This document shows, piece after piece, positions 27,529 to 35,931 of a stretch of DNA of 64,000 nucleotides. The stretch is from an uncultured Flavobacteriaceae bacterium (GTDB lineage: Bacteria; Bacteroidota; Bacteroidia; Flavobacteriales; Flavobacteriaceae). The stretch spans positions 186,001 through 250,000 of the forward strand of contig CANMSA010000002.1 of assembly GCA_947500385.1 (NCBI GenBank). Direction: 5' to 3'. A program made the position numbers and the translations under genes. Each line of letters begins with the position of its first letter. The first letter of the stretch is position 1. The notes under the pieces are model-generated. The model saw nothing but the letters and a program-made list of their open reading frames with translations, was not told where the DNA came from and ran no database searches.

Positions 27529-28356
27529 TTAGTGTTCTAAGAAGTCAATTAGGTGTTTTCGATAGGTATAGTAATCGGGGTGGTCCAAGACCGATTTTCT
27601 TGTTCGGGGTCTTTGGAAATCAATGTTTAGGATATCCCCTATTTTAGCCCTTGGGCCACTGGTCATCATGACCACGCGATCGGCAAGAAAAATAGCTTCA
27701 TCAACGTCATGGGTAATCATCACGGCCGTTATCTTCTCTTTGTTCCAGATTTCGATAAGGATGTCCTGTAATTCGCCCCTTGTCAATGAATCGAGCATCC
27801 CAAAAGGCTCGTCTAGCAACAGTACTTTTGGTTTAATAGCAAAGGCTCGAGCGATCCCAACACGCTGTTGCATTCCTTGGGAAAGTTCAGAAGCCTTTTT
27901 ATTAAAAGCCCCATCCAAGCCTACCTTATGTAGGTAGTATTTGGCAATATCTTTTCGTTGTGCTTTGGTTGCATGGGAGAACACCTGGTTAACTCCCAAT
28001 AGTACGTTCTGAAGTGCCGTCATCCAGGGCATTAGACTAGGTGATTGAAAGATAACCCCTCTATCGGGTCCTGGCCCTTTCACGGGATTTCCCAGGACGG
28101 CGATATTGCCCCCGGAAATCGGATTTAAACCGGCAATCATGGATAGCATCGTAGTTTTTCCACAGCCCGAATGCCCAATAATGGTCACAAATTCTTCCTT
28201 CATGATTTGAAGATCCAAGTCTTCGAGGACGACATAGTCTCCCTTAGGGGTGGGGTATACTTTTTTAAGTTTAGAAAGATCCAACATTACTTTGGAAGGA
28301 TACAAAATGCCATTTTCCGAAGTTCCCCGGGCCGTATCGATAGTTGCTGTATTCAT
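27529..28356 (-). CDS. nrtD: Nitrate ABC transporter ATP-binding protein (NrtD-like)
   Basis: A 275-residue ATPase with Walker A GHSGCGKTT, signature ELSQGMQQRVGIA (Gln in place of the usual Gly), Walker B VLLLDEPFGMLD and a normal switch histidine in MITHDVDEAI. It belongs to the nitrate/sulfonate/taurine class of importers. It partners the second ATPase (28374-29213), the permease and the binding protein, all on the same strand with short gaps. Unlike cyanobacterial NrtC there is no binding-protein-like C-terminal domain. The nrtC/nrtD labels of the two ATPases could be swapped. Confidence 0.88.
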   Translation of the reverse strand: MNTATIDTARGTSENGILYPSKVMLDLSKLKKVYPTPKGDYVVLEDLDLQIMKEEFVTIIGHSGCGKTTMLSMIAGLNPISGGNIAVLGNPVKGPGPDRGVIFQSPSLMPWMTALQNVLLGVNQVFSHATKAQRKDIAKYYLHKVGLDGAFNKKASELSQGMQQRVGIARAFAIKPKVLLLDEPFGMLDSLTRGELQDILIEIWNKEKITAVMITHDVDEAIFLADRVVMMTSGPRAKIGDILNIDFQRPRTRKSVLDHPDYYTYRKHLIDFLEH

Positions 28357-28373
28357 CTTGTTTTCTTTTAGGG

Positions 28374-29213
28374 TTAGGCTACAAAGCTTTTGGGGGCAAT
28401 CTCGGGCAATACGTATTCTGTGGCGCTGACCGATTTTCGCTCTTCTCCGATATCCATCAAATACGCGATAATGGCGTTTCGTGTTTTTTTATAGTTCGGG
28501 TTGTCGTTCAGGGCGGTCTTGTCCCTGGGGCGATCAATAGCTATCTTGAATTCGGGCCCTAAAGTGGCATTTGGCCCTGGTTTCAAGGGGATGATACGAT
28601 CTGCCATATAAATACCCTCATCCACATCGTTGGTAATGAGCAGGGCGGTGCGTTTGTCCTTGCTCCAGATGTGCAAGATTTCATCCTGTAGATTACCCCT
28701 TGTCAAGGCATCCAAGGCGCCTAGCGGTTCGTCCATAATGATCATCTCGGGGTCCATGGCGAGCGCCCTTGCGACCGCGACTCGTTGGCGCATACCCCCG
28801 GATAACTCTTTGGGCCTTTTGTTGAAGGCAGGAGTGAGGTTCACCATGTCGACATAGTCTCTTACCCGTTGGTTCAAAACACTTTTTTTCTCTTTGGGAA
28901 AGGCCTCTTTTACTGCCATATACACATTTTGGCCCACCGTAAGCCAGGGCAAGAGGGAGTAATTTTGGAAAATGACCCCCCGTTCGTGACTGGTGTCAAT
29001 GACCGGCTTTCCTTTAAACAGTACCTCTCCGCTGGTGGGTTTTAAGAGGCCGTTGATAAGATTTACCAAGGTCGTTTTTCCACTGCCGGTAAAGCCGACA
29101 ATTGCTACAAATTCGCCTTCTTCGATTGTGAGGTTTATATTTGATAGTACTTCGGTACTATCTGTTCCTTCCCCATAGGTTTTATAAACATTGTTAAGCT
29201 CTAAATATGCCAT
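28374..29213 (-). CDS. nrtC: Nitrate ABC transporter ATP-binding protein (NrtC-like, switch His replaced by Asn)
   Basis: A 279-residue ATPase with Walker [10 protein letters not shown], a canonical signature [13 protein letters not shown] and Walker [13 protein letters not shown]. The switch (H-loop) position reads [10 protein letters not shown], Asn where almost all ABC ATPases have His (codon AAC on the coding strand). The partner ATPase keeps His but has an imperfect signature, so the pair looks like an asymmetric heterodimer with one strong site. It drives nitrate import in the NrtABCD complex on the cytoplasmic face. Gap to the other ATPase gene is 17 bp. Confidence 0.88.
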   Translation of the reverse strand: MAYLELNNVYKTYGEGTDSTEVLSNINLTIEEGEFVAIVGFTGSGKTTLVNLINGLLKPTSGEVLFKGKPVIDTSHERGVIFQNYSLLPWLTVGQNVYMAVKEAFPKEKKSVLNQRVRDYVDMVNLTPAFNKRPKELSGGMRQRVAVARALAMDPEMIIMDEPLGALDALTRGNLQDEILHIWSKDKRTALLITNDVDEGIYMADRIIPLKPGPNATLGPEFKIAIDRPRDKTALNDNPNYKKTRNAIIAYLMDIGEERKSVSATEYVLPEIAPKSFVA

Positions 29214-29306
29214 GCTGTTTTGTTTTTGAATGTTGCAAAGTCTTTTTTAAGCCTCATACTGTGTTCGCCAGTCCTGTTTGAAGGCACAGGGGCTCAATTG
29301 CTCATT

Positions 29307-30407
29307 TTAAACGGCCTCATTTTTGTTGAACGATACCATATTCTGAACGGTTAACATGAATCTGTCTAACAAGAAACCAATGATACCGATGACAAACATG
29401 GCCACGATAATTTTTGAGTTTGAATCGTTGGCGCCGTTTTGAAACTCTTCCCATACAAACAATCCCAAACCTTGGCTTTGCGCCAAGAGTTCAATGGCGA
29501 TCAATACCATCCATGCAACCGAAAGCGTAATGCGCAATCCTGTAAAGATCAAGGGCAGGGAGGAGGGAAGAATCACCTTAAAAACTTTTTGAAATGTCCC
29601 TAGCTTTAACACTTTGGCAACGTTGATATAGTCTTTGTCTACCGAGGATACGCCCATTGCAGTGTTTACCAAGGTGGCCCACATAGCGCACAACCCAACG
29701 CTGATAAAGGAAATGACAAAGGCATTGTCCGTGCTGTCCCCGATATACAGGGTTTTTACGATCATGAAAACCAACAAATACCAAACCACGGGCGATACGG
29801 GTTTGAACACTTGAATAAACCAGTTGAACGCACTTCGTAGTGGAGCACTCAGTCCAATGATTATACCAATCGGTACTGCTATTAGCAATGCCAGTAAAAA
29901 GCCTGCAAAAACGGTTCTAATACTGGTGAAAACAATGTCGATAAAGGAGGCCCTACCGGTGTAGACGATGGGGTCTTTCCCCTTGGCCGTAAGCTTGGCA
30001 TTGGTAGCGGCCATTTTTTCTACAAAAGCAGCCTTGTCCGCTTTGATGATTTTATGGTCCGCAATCAGCGATTGCAGTGAGGCCCATACCTGTGAAGGGG
30101 AAGGCAAGGTATTTGGCTGGCAACTACTATCTCCCGACGCGATACAGGCCCGTTCGGCGGCAGCGGCCTCGGCTCCTCGCTCGGTCAATGCTTTTTCAAT
30201 CTTATAATCGGCCTCCACATCGTAGAGCGCTTTTGCGCCCCAGTGCCAAAGGCCTATGAATAGTAGAATTGAAATAACGGTGATACCGGTTTTCTTTAAA
30301 GACCCCAATAGGTCGCCTCGATTGAATTTTGGCGTGAGCTTTGCCACCAGTGGCTTTACGAACGAAAAGGGTTGACGGTCTTTTTTTAAGATGATTTCTT
30401 GCTCCAT
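29307..30407 (-). CDS. nrtB: Nitrate ABC transporter permease
   Basis: A 366-residue integral membrane protein of the BPD_transp_1 class. It has an N-terminal transmembrane helix (about 38-55), an 80-residue periplasmic insert with two cysteines (CIASGDSSC), then the usual five- to six-helix permease core with an EAA-like loop (VAKVLKLGTFQKVFKVILPSSL) for ATPase contact. The insert makes it longer than cyanobacterial NrtB (about 280). The gene lies between the binding protein (32 bp gap) and the ATPase genes (93 bp gap), completing the importer. Confidence 0.9.
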   Translation of the reverse strand: MEQEIILKKDRQPFSFVKPLVAKLTPKFNRGDLLGSLKKTGITVISILLFIGLWHWGAKALYDVEADYKIEKALTERGAEAAAAERACIASGDSSCQPNTLPSPSQVWASLQSLIADHKIIKADKAAFVEKMAATNAKLTAKGKDPIVYTGRASFIDIVFTSIRTVFAGFLLALLIAVPIGIIIGLSAPLRSAFNWFIQVFKPVSPVVWYLLVFMIVKTLYIGDSTDNAFVISFISVGLCAMWATLVNTAMGVSSVDKDYINVAKVLKLGTFQKVFKVILPSSLPLIFTGLRITLSVAWMVLIAIELLAQSQGLGLFVWEEFQNGANDSNSKIIVAMFVIGIIGFLLDRFMLTVQNMVSFNKNEAV

Positions 30408-30439
30408 GATGTTATTTTTTTGCTTCGATTTGTACTTTT

Positions 30440-31825
30440 TTAATCCTTGTTTCCGATGGTGAAACTGTTGATGTACCCGATAGGGTCTTTGGCGTCATAG
30501 GCGGTACCGTCTATAAAGTCGGTTGTTGCAGGCTTATATCCATCGGTATCTGGAATATCGCTTGCCGGGATTTGCCCTTCGGCGACCAATAGGTCGGCAG
30601 CTTTTTTCCAGATGTCGGGTCGGTAAATGTCCTTGATGGTCTCGCTGTACCATTCGGCCGTTTTGGTTTCTGGGATTTGCCCCCACCGACGCATTTGGGT
30701 AAGGAACCAGATACCATCGGAGTAGAACGGATATGTGGCGTTGTACTTATAAAAAACATTGAAATCCGGCATAGATCGCTTGTCCCCTTTTTCAAATTCG
30801 AAGGTACCGGTCATTGAATTGGCCAATACTTCTTCGGGAGCACCTACGTATTGAGACATTGACAGGATTTTAACTGCCTCGGGGCGGTTCGCGGGATCGT
30901 CTAACCATTTCCCTGCACGAATCAAAGCCTTGGTTACGGCAATGGCGGTATTTGGGTTGTCTTCTACAAATTTCTTGGTCATGACAAATACTTTTTCTGG
31001 ATTGTTTTTCCAGATGTCGTAGTTGGTGGTCACCGGCACCCCGATTCCTTTGAATACCGCTTGCTGGTTCCAAGGCTCACCTACACAATACCCATAAATG
31101 GTTCCAGATTCCAAGGTGGCCGGCATTTGGGGTGGCGGGGTTACCGATAGCAATACTTCGGCATCTATTTGACCCTGTACATTTTCGGCCGTATACATCC
31201 CGGGATGAATACCGGCGGCCGCCAACCAGTATCGTATTTCATAGTTGTGCGTGGAAACAGGGAATACCATTCCCATTTTAAAAGGCTTCCCGCTATTTTT
31301 GTAGCTAGTAATTACTGGTTTTAAGGCATCTGCTTTAATAGGGTGTATGGGCTTACCTGCATCGTCCTTGGGAACATTTGGCTTCATTTTAGACCAAACA
31401 TCGTTGGAAACCGTAATACCGTTTCCGTTTAGATCCATAGAGAAGGGAGTCACCAGCTCGGCTTGTCTTCCAAATCCGGCACCAGCGGCAATGGGCTGCC
31501 CGGCTAGCATGTGCGAACCATCTAATTGACCATCAATAACACGGTCTAACACATTTTTCCAGTTGGATTGTGCTTCTACGGAAACAAACAGCCCTTCCTC
31601 TTCGAAGAACCCTTTTTCTTTCGCAATGGCCAAGGGGGCCATGTCCGTTAATTTGATGAACCCGAACGAGAGTTGTGGTTTTTCGATATCCAAGGTGGCG
31701 GTCTGTGAGGTACTTTCCGTGGTTTCTTCTGTGGCTTCGGCCTTTTTGGCCTCTTTCCCTCCGCAAGCGAATAACGTCATCGCTAGCAAGGCTATCATGG
31801 TCGCTTTTGTCAAGGTTGTCTTCAT
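30440..31825 (-). CDS. nrtA: Nitrate-binding lipoprotein of the CmpA/NrtA family
   Basis: A 461-residue lipoprotein (MTLFAC lipobox, Cys21) followed by an acidic, Thr-rich linker and a two-lobe binding fold ([21 protein letters not shown] at the start; the core [13 protein letters not shown] is typical of CmpA/NrtA). Tethered in the periplasm, it captures nitrate or nitrite for the permease. It is the first gene of the operon nrtA-nrtB-nrtC-nrtD-porin. A palindromic operator sits 22 bp before its ATG, matching those of the nitrate and nitrite reductase genes. Bicarbonate (CmpA) specificity is unlikely given the neighbours. Confidence 0.92.
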   Translation of the reverse strand: MKTTLTKATMIALLAMTLFACGGKEAKKAEATEETTESTSQTATLDIEKPQLSFGFIKLTDMAPLAIAKEKGFFEEEGLFVSVEAQSNWKNVLDRVIDGQLDGSHMLAGQPIAAGAGFGRQAELVTPFSMDLNGNGITVSNDVWSKMKPNVPKDDAGKPIHPIKADALKPVITSYKNSGKPFKMGMVFPVSTHNYEIRYWLAAAGIHPGMYTAENVQGQIDAEVLLSVTPPPQMPATLESGTIYGYCVGEPWNQQAVFKGIGVPVTTNYDIWKNNPEKVFVMTKKFVEDNPNTAIAVTKALIRAGKWLDDPANRPEAVKILSMSQYVGAPEEVLANSMTGTFEFEKGDKRSMPDFNVFYKYNATYPFYSDGIWFLTQMRRWGQIPETKTAEWYSETIKDIYRPDIWKKAADLLVAEGQIPASDIPDTDGYKPATTDFIDGTAYDAKDPIGYINSFTIGNKD

Positions 31826-31847
31826 TTTTGAGTGGTTTTTAATTAAC

Positions 31848-31863
31848 TACGTATTTATACTTA
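31848..31863. promoter_or_regulatory. Palindromic operator upstream of nrtA
   Basis: TACGTATTTATACTTA: TACGTA-N4-TACTTA, one half identical to the nitrate reductase and nirB sites and the other to the globin site. It lies 22 bp upstream of the nrtA start. A further TACGTA half-site occurs at 31879-31884. Confidence 0.65.
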
Positions 31864-32129
31864 TTTTAAGCAAATGTATACGTAATGCGACTAGCGGTTT
31901 ATGGAATTCACCATGAAGAAGTAGGCTTTTACACCATGGAAGTAACTTCCACAATGCATATTAAAACCTGCTATAAAACAGTTTTTGTGTGTAGGTGTTT
32001 GAAAGTCAGATTGTTATTTGGTTTATCGCGATGTTACCCAAAACACTTAGAACTACGTAGTAGTAACAATCGCCATGTTCCGTGAGGGTTTTTGGGTTTT
32101 CGTATGTTGAAAGAAGTTGTTTTTTGGAA
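31864..32129. other. Intergenic region between nrtA and the cytochrome operon
   Basis: It holds the nrtA promoter and the end of the cytochrome operon. The 10-bp palindrome ACTACGTAGT (32051-32060) contains another TACGTA core. No gene is supported. Confidence 0.4.
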
Positions 32130-32840
32130 CTACTGTTTTTGTAGTGTTTTTATCCATTCAGGTTCAGAAAGTCCAAGGTATTTTTTGTTGGTCCCGAAGG
32201 GGTCTTTCCCCCCGTCAAGATACACTTGAATTGTACGAAGTGGAATAGTGTCTTTAAGATTTTTAGGAACATCGTAGGTATGATTTCCATGAAAATCATG
32301 GCATTGAATACAAGTAGACCACTGGTTTTGGGCAACAAGTTGTACATGGGATACATCAAGGGGGTCGTCCTCGATTTGAAGATCTTGATGACAGTTCATG
32401 CAGTAGTCGATAGGGTAGATCGTAACGCGCTTCTCTTTGTGTTCGGTATGACACGTAATACAGGTGGTTGCATTTACCACCCGGATGGCTTCTTTGAATC
32501 GGGGCTCCGAAAACCGGTAGGTAGGGTGACGATCGTTAGGTCGGTCATGACAGGCAAGGCAGTTGGCCACCGTAACGTCCTGTGTTCCGAAATCAACAGG
32601 GTTTTTACGCATACCTAAGGTATGTGCCAAATTGGATTGTAGCTGTTGTGATAGATTCCCCTTTGCATCGACATGACAGGCAACACATGATAGCTCTTCA
32701 TGCCCTGTATTCAGAGGTCCCAGTGAAACATATTGCTCAGAAGAATCCAAGGACAGCAGTCCGAAAAGAACAAGCCCTACAAAGCCGCCGATCATACCTC
32801 CCCAGAATTGTCTTTTGCGTAATGGATTTACCTTAAACAT
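32130..32840 (-). CDS. Membrane-anchored pentahaem cytochrome c
   Basis: Start is set at the ATG at 32840, 13 bp after the upstream stop, giving 236 residues beginning MFKVNPLRKRQFWGG. A cytoplasmic stub and one transmembrane anchor (GGFVGLVLFGLL) precede a periplasmic domain with five CxxCH haem sites: CVACH, CLACH, CITCH, CMNCH and CIQCH, plus extra histidines for bis-His ligation. It resembles NapC/cytochrome c3-type electron carriers. It is the last gene of the globin operon, so it probably takes electrons from the dihaem b protein and FAD reductase encoded just upstream. No catalytic haem site (CxxCK) is visible. Confidence 0.88.
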   Translation of the reverse strand: MFKVNPLRKRQFWGGMIGGFVGLVLFGLLSLDSSEQYVSLGPLNTGHEELSCVACHVDAKGNLSQQLQSNLAHTLGMRKNPVDFGTQDVTVANCLACHDRPNDRHPTYRFSEPRFKEAIRVVNATTCITCHTEHKEKRVTIYPIDYCMNCHQDLQIEDDPLDVSHVQLVAQNQWSTCIQCHDFHGNHTYDVPKNLKDTIPLRTIQVYLDGGKDPFGTNKKYLGLSEPEWIKTLQKQ

Positions 32841-32853
32841 CACTATCAGTTGA

Positions 32854-33882
32854 TTAAACGGCAATAACAATATGTTCACTTGCCGGATAACTCACACAGG
32901 TAAGTATTTTACCGGCATCTACCTCTTCTTCCGATAACAAATGTCCTTCGGTCATTGTTATTTCTCCCGAGAGGCATGTAGCCTTGCAGGCAGCACACAT
33001 GCCAGACCTGCACGAATAGGGAAGTGCTACGTTCTTGGCCATGGCCGCCTGAAGAATAGATTTGTTCCCTGCAATTTGTAGTTGATGGTTGTTGCCCTTC
33101 AGTCGAATCTCTACCTGACTCAAGGGTTTTTTACCACTTTTTACGAGGGTAGGGCGTTTGAAAAGTTCCACCTTAATTTTATTTGGGGAGACCCCGTTCA
33201 CATGAAGTATGCTTTTTACCGCTTCCATAAAACCAAATGGACCGCAAATCATATACAAACCATCATCGAAAGTGAGGCCATATTCCGTGAAGAGCTCTTC
33301 GACAAGTGCATCGGTAATAAAACCCTTGAAGTAGTTGGTGCCGCTCATGGTGCTATGGGAGAGCAGATGTGCAACTCGCAGGCTACCCTTATATTTTGCC
33401 TCCAGTGCCTGCAATTCCTTTCTGAAAATAATGGCTTCGAGATTATGGTTGGCATAAATGAGGGTAATCTTTGATTTGGGCTCCCTTGTTAGGATCGAAT
33501 TAATAATCGAAAATATGGGAGTTATGCCACTACCCCCCGCAAAGAACTTATATTCACGTTGTTGTTTTTTTGCAGGTTCAATAAAGAAACTTCCATTTGG
33601 CCGCGCTACCAAAAGTGAGTCCCCTATTTTAAGTTCGTCATGAATATAGTTGGACACGAGTCCTTTTTCGACCCTTTTAACGGTAATTTTTAGGTCCTTA
33701 TCTGTAAATGGGTTGCTGCTAAAAGAGTACGCCCTTTTGTGCACCTGCCCAGCAATGTTAAAATCGAAGGTCATGAACTGACCGGGTTTATAGCTCAGTT
33801 TCTTGAACAGACGGCCATTCTTAAAACAGACACTAACCGTATCTGCCGTCTCCCTTATGATATCTTTGATGACTAATTTCAT
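32854..33882 (-). CDS. FAD/NAD(P) reductase with plant-type [2Fe-2S] ferredoxin domain
   Basis: A 342-residue soluble flavoprotein. FAD site RAYSFSS (about 50-56), NAD(P) site FFAGGSGITPIFSIIN (about 113-128), and a C-terminal plant-type ferredoxin with YSCRSGMCAACKATC and a last cysteine in ILTCVSYP (C-x4-C-x2-C). This order matches phenylacetate-hydroxylase-type and HCP-type reductases. In flavohaemoglobin (Hmp) an FAD/NAD module is fused to a globin; here a separate globin gene starts the same operon, so it may reduce the globin, the dihaem b protein (8 bp upstream), or both. Which acceptor is used cannot be told from sequence. Confidence 0.9.
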   Translation of the reverse strand: MKLVIKDIIRETADTVSVCFKNGRLFKKLSYKPGQFMTFDFNIAGQVHKRAYSFSSNPFTDKDLKITVKRVEKGLVSNYIHDELKIGDSLLVARPNGSFFIEPAKKQQREYKFFAGGSGITPIFSIINSILTREPKSKITLIYANHNLEAIIFRKELQALEAKYKGSLRVAHLLSHSTMSGTNYFKGFITDALVEELFTEYGLTFDDGLYMICGPFGFMEAVKSILHVNGVSPNKIKVELFKRPTLVKSGKKPLSQVEIRLKGNNHQLQIAGNKSILQAAMAKNVALPYSCRSGMCAACKATCLSGEITMTEGHLLSEEEVDAGKILTCVSYPASEHIVIAV

Positions 33883-33890
33883 AGCGCTGT

Positions 33891-34370
33891 TTATTTATAG
33901 TAAAATACCGTTCCAACGTGGAAGAATACTAAGATGGTGATCACTGCGGAAAAAGCGACGTGGGCAATCATCCATCCTTTGAACAACCATTCTTTCTCAT
34001 TTTTGATGAGGTCAAGATTTATATATCCCAAGAGGGTATTCGTGAGAAATAGATATGCCAATAATGCCAGATATCCATATCCAAGGCCCATACTATGGAG
34101 GTAAAAAAGAAGCGGACTTAAAGCGCCTGCCCATTTATGCATTTGGTTCATTTTTAGTGCATGCCGCCTTAGTTTTTTTACTACCCTGCTCATACTTAAA
34201 ACCCATTGAAAGCAAATAAAGAGGGCTAGCAATAAACCTGACCATCTTTTATATGATTCTTCTTGTTGTAAGAACCATAACCATGACCATTCCCATTGGA
34301 AGAAATACTGTGCTAAAAAGAGGGCCATTAAAATCAACCCGATGAGGGAGGTTAGCTTCGTATTTTTCAC
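33891..34370 (-). CDS. Four-helix dihaem cytochrome b-like membrane protein
   Basis: A 159-residue protein, almost entirely four transmembrane helices. Two helices each carry a histidine pair with identical spacing: HKWAGALSPLLFYLH and HVAFSAVITILVFFH, both H-x13-H. That is the bis-histidyl dihaem pattern of cytochrome b and ferric-reductase-type membrane domains, so two b haems stacked across the membrane are expected. No flavin domain is attached, but an FAD/2Fe-2S reductase gene follows 8 bp downstream. The start is GTG at 34370. Expected role: carry electrons across the inner membrane to periplasmic c haems. Confidence 0.8.
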   Translation of the reverse strand: MKNTKLTSLIGLILMALFLAQYFFQWEWSWLWFLQQEESYKRWSGLLLALFICFQWVLSMSRVVKKLRRHALKMNQMHKWAGALSPLLFYLHSMGLGYGYLALLAYLFLTNTLLGYINLDLIKNEKEWLFKGWMIAHVAFSAVITILVFFHVGTVFYYK

Positions 34371-34409
34371 AGCGGTCGCTTTAAGGGTTAATGTATGGCC
34401 TCGGCGCGC

Positions 34410-35240
34410 CTATTTGCCGGCTACCAAGGCTTTCATCGTCTCATAGGAAGATAGTTTGCGAACACTGTCTAGAAATACTTCAGGAGAAGGAAGGTAATTC
34501 CCCTCCGCGGGCCATTTATCACCTATACTGGGTTTTTTAGCAGTTTTAAAAGCCGCTATCTCATCTAAATAGGCCATATAGATATCTACGGTACCTTTGG
34601 CATAAGCATTTAACACTTCTACCGTCGCTTTATAAGTGAGAGAGTCCTTGGGGTATTGCCAAGTGGTCGCCCCCATGACATCACCGAGCTTCCAATCTGA
34701 CTTTGCAGTTTGCGGATGCTCGTTGTGGCAGGTTACACACGCTTGAGCACTTGCAAGGTCGGCGAACATGGCGGTATGCAGTTTTTGGGAATCGTCAAAA
34801 AAGAATTGTGGTTCTTCCGTTTCTTTGATTTCCGAGAAGAGCTCGGCTTGTTGCCCTTCAAATTTATTGGCATTGTTAATTGGGAAATCGGAACCCAGAT
34901 ACAACCCCAAGGGCACCGGGCTTTTTCGAATGCTCGTAGCTACTCCTCTTAGGAAAAGTGCCGGCAGAGGTCCGGCTTCCACTTCGTCTTTCCGCCAGTC
35001 CTCATCGAACTTCATGCCTTGAAGCTTTCCTTTCCCCACGATGGCCTTTGTATATAAAGTTCGAGTAACATCATTTTCCTTGGCCACCATTTCGAGCACT
35101 TCGGCTACTGAAAATACATTTTCTTCTGCCATGTTGTTTTCAGAGGTCTCCTCGGGGACCCCTCCACAAGCGTTTAGAAGTAAGTAGCTAAGTACAAGTA
35201 CGGTAATGGTGATTATAGGTTTTTTCTCCAGACTTTTCAT
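34410..35240 (-). CDS. DUF3365 (Tll0287-like) haem c lipoprotein
   Basis: A 276-residue lipoprotein (LLLNACGG lipobox) with a DUF3365 domain: the haem c site ACVTCHNEHP followed by SDWKLGDVMGA, the family signature. Such domains bind one c haem and are thought to sense redox state or gases, or to pass electrons. Located in the periplasm or on the membrane face, it is encoded 30 bp after the globin gene and 39 bp before the dihaem b gene. It could be the periplasmic sensor/acceptor of this chain. Family function is not settled. Confidence 0.87.
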   Translation of the reverse strand: MKSLEKKPIITITVLVLSYLLLNACGGVPEETSENNMAEENVFSVAEVLEMVAKENDVTRTLYTKAIVGKGKLQGMKFDEDWRKDEVEAGPLPALFLRGVATSIRKSPVPLGLYLGSDFPINNANKFEGQQAELFSEIKETEEPQFFFDDSQKLHTAMFADLASAQACVTCHNEHPQTAKSDWKLGDVMGATTWQYPKDSLTYKATVEVLNAYAKGTVDIYMAYLDEIAAFKTAKKPSIGDKWPAEGNYLPSPEVFLDSVRKLSSYETMKALVAGK

Positions 35241-35270
35241 AAGCGATAGATTTTTAAGTTGAACAATGGG

Positions 35271-35684
35271 TTAATTTGCAGCGCCTATCATTACCGAGGA
35301 CATGGTTCCGTATACCTGGGTCCATGCTTCTTTAACTTCTAAAGTAAAATCATCTCCCAATCCGGTTTCCAAGGTGCCTAAAAGAGCGGCCCCCACAGTT
35401 GCATAATGCGAAGGCTCCACCTTGTATTCCACATGGCGTTTTCCTAGACTTTCCAGAACCGGGACCAACATGTCCAAATCGTTTAATCCGGCCACTGCAC
35501 TGGCCAACATGCTCATGAGTTTGTTTCCCTGTGAAGCCATGGCTTCGTCCCCTGAAGGAAACAGCGCCTCTAAAGAAGGGTCTAATTCAAAAAGTTTGCT
35601 ATAAAATATTTTAGCTGCCGTAGGTGCGATCGGTTTTACTTTTTCAAAGGATTTCTGAACAAGGTCAATGGTGGTCTGTTCCAT
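35271..35684 (-). CDS. Single-domain globin of the flavohaemoglobin type
   Basis: A 137-residue globin without signal peptide. The proximal haem ligand is His84 in GKRHVEYKVEPSHY. The distal pocket has Tyr28 (B10, KIFYSKLF) and Gln52 (E7, ASQGNKLM), the pair used by flavohaemoglobins to turn NO and O2 into nitrate. It lacks the reductase half, which is provided by a separate gene in the operon. First gene of the globin-DUF3365-dihaem b-reductase-pentahaem operon; a perfect operator palindrome lies 40 bp upstream. Likely role: NO removal during nitrate/nitrite reduction. O2 delivery, as for Vitreoscilla globin, is the alternative. Confidence 0.92.
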   Translation of the reverse strand: MEQTTIDLVQKSFEKVKPIAPTAAKIFYSKLFELDPSLEALFPSGDEAMASQGNKLMSMLASAVAGLNDLDMLVPVLESLGKRHVEYKVEPSHYATVGAALLGTLETGLGDDFTLEVKEAWTQVYGTMSSVMIGAAN

Positions 35685-35724
35685 AGTGTTTTAGATTTAA
35701 GATTGGACGAAATGATGTTTTGAC

Positions 35725-35740
35725 TAAGTATAAATACTTA
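35725..35740. promoter_or_regulatory. Palindromic operator upstream of the globin operon
   Basis: TAAGTATAAATACTTA is a perfect inverted repeat TAAGTA-N4-TACTTA with the same spacer and geometry as TACGTATAAATACGTA before nitrate reductase and nirB. It ends 40 bp before the globin ATG and is the only strong palindrome in the 247-bp gap. Confidence 0.68.
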
Positions 35741-35931
35741 TTTATGGAAGCAAATATAGGGACACGTCTAACTATCTTTTATGGGTTAACGCAGGCGTTA
35801 AAGCTCTTTTTTCCATAGAAGTTCCTATGAATAATCAGGTTTTAACAGTTTGGGAAACAGCAATATTGCAAACCCTGTGTGTGGAGTATGTTCCTTGAGA
35901 CCAAATTGAAAAAGTAAGTAGGGGAAAGCGC

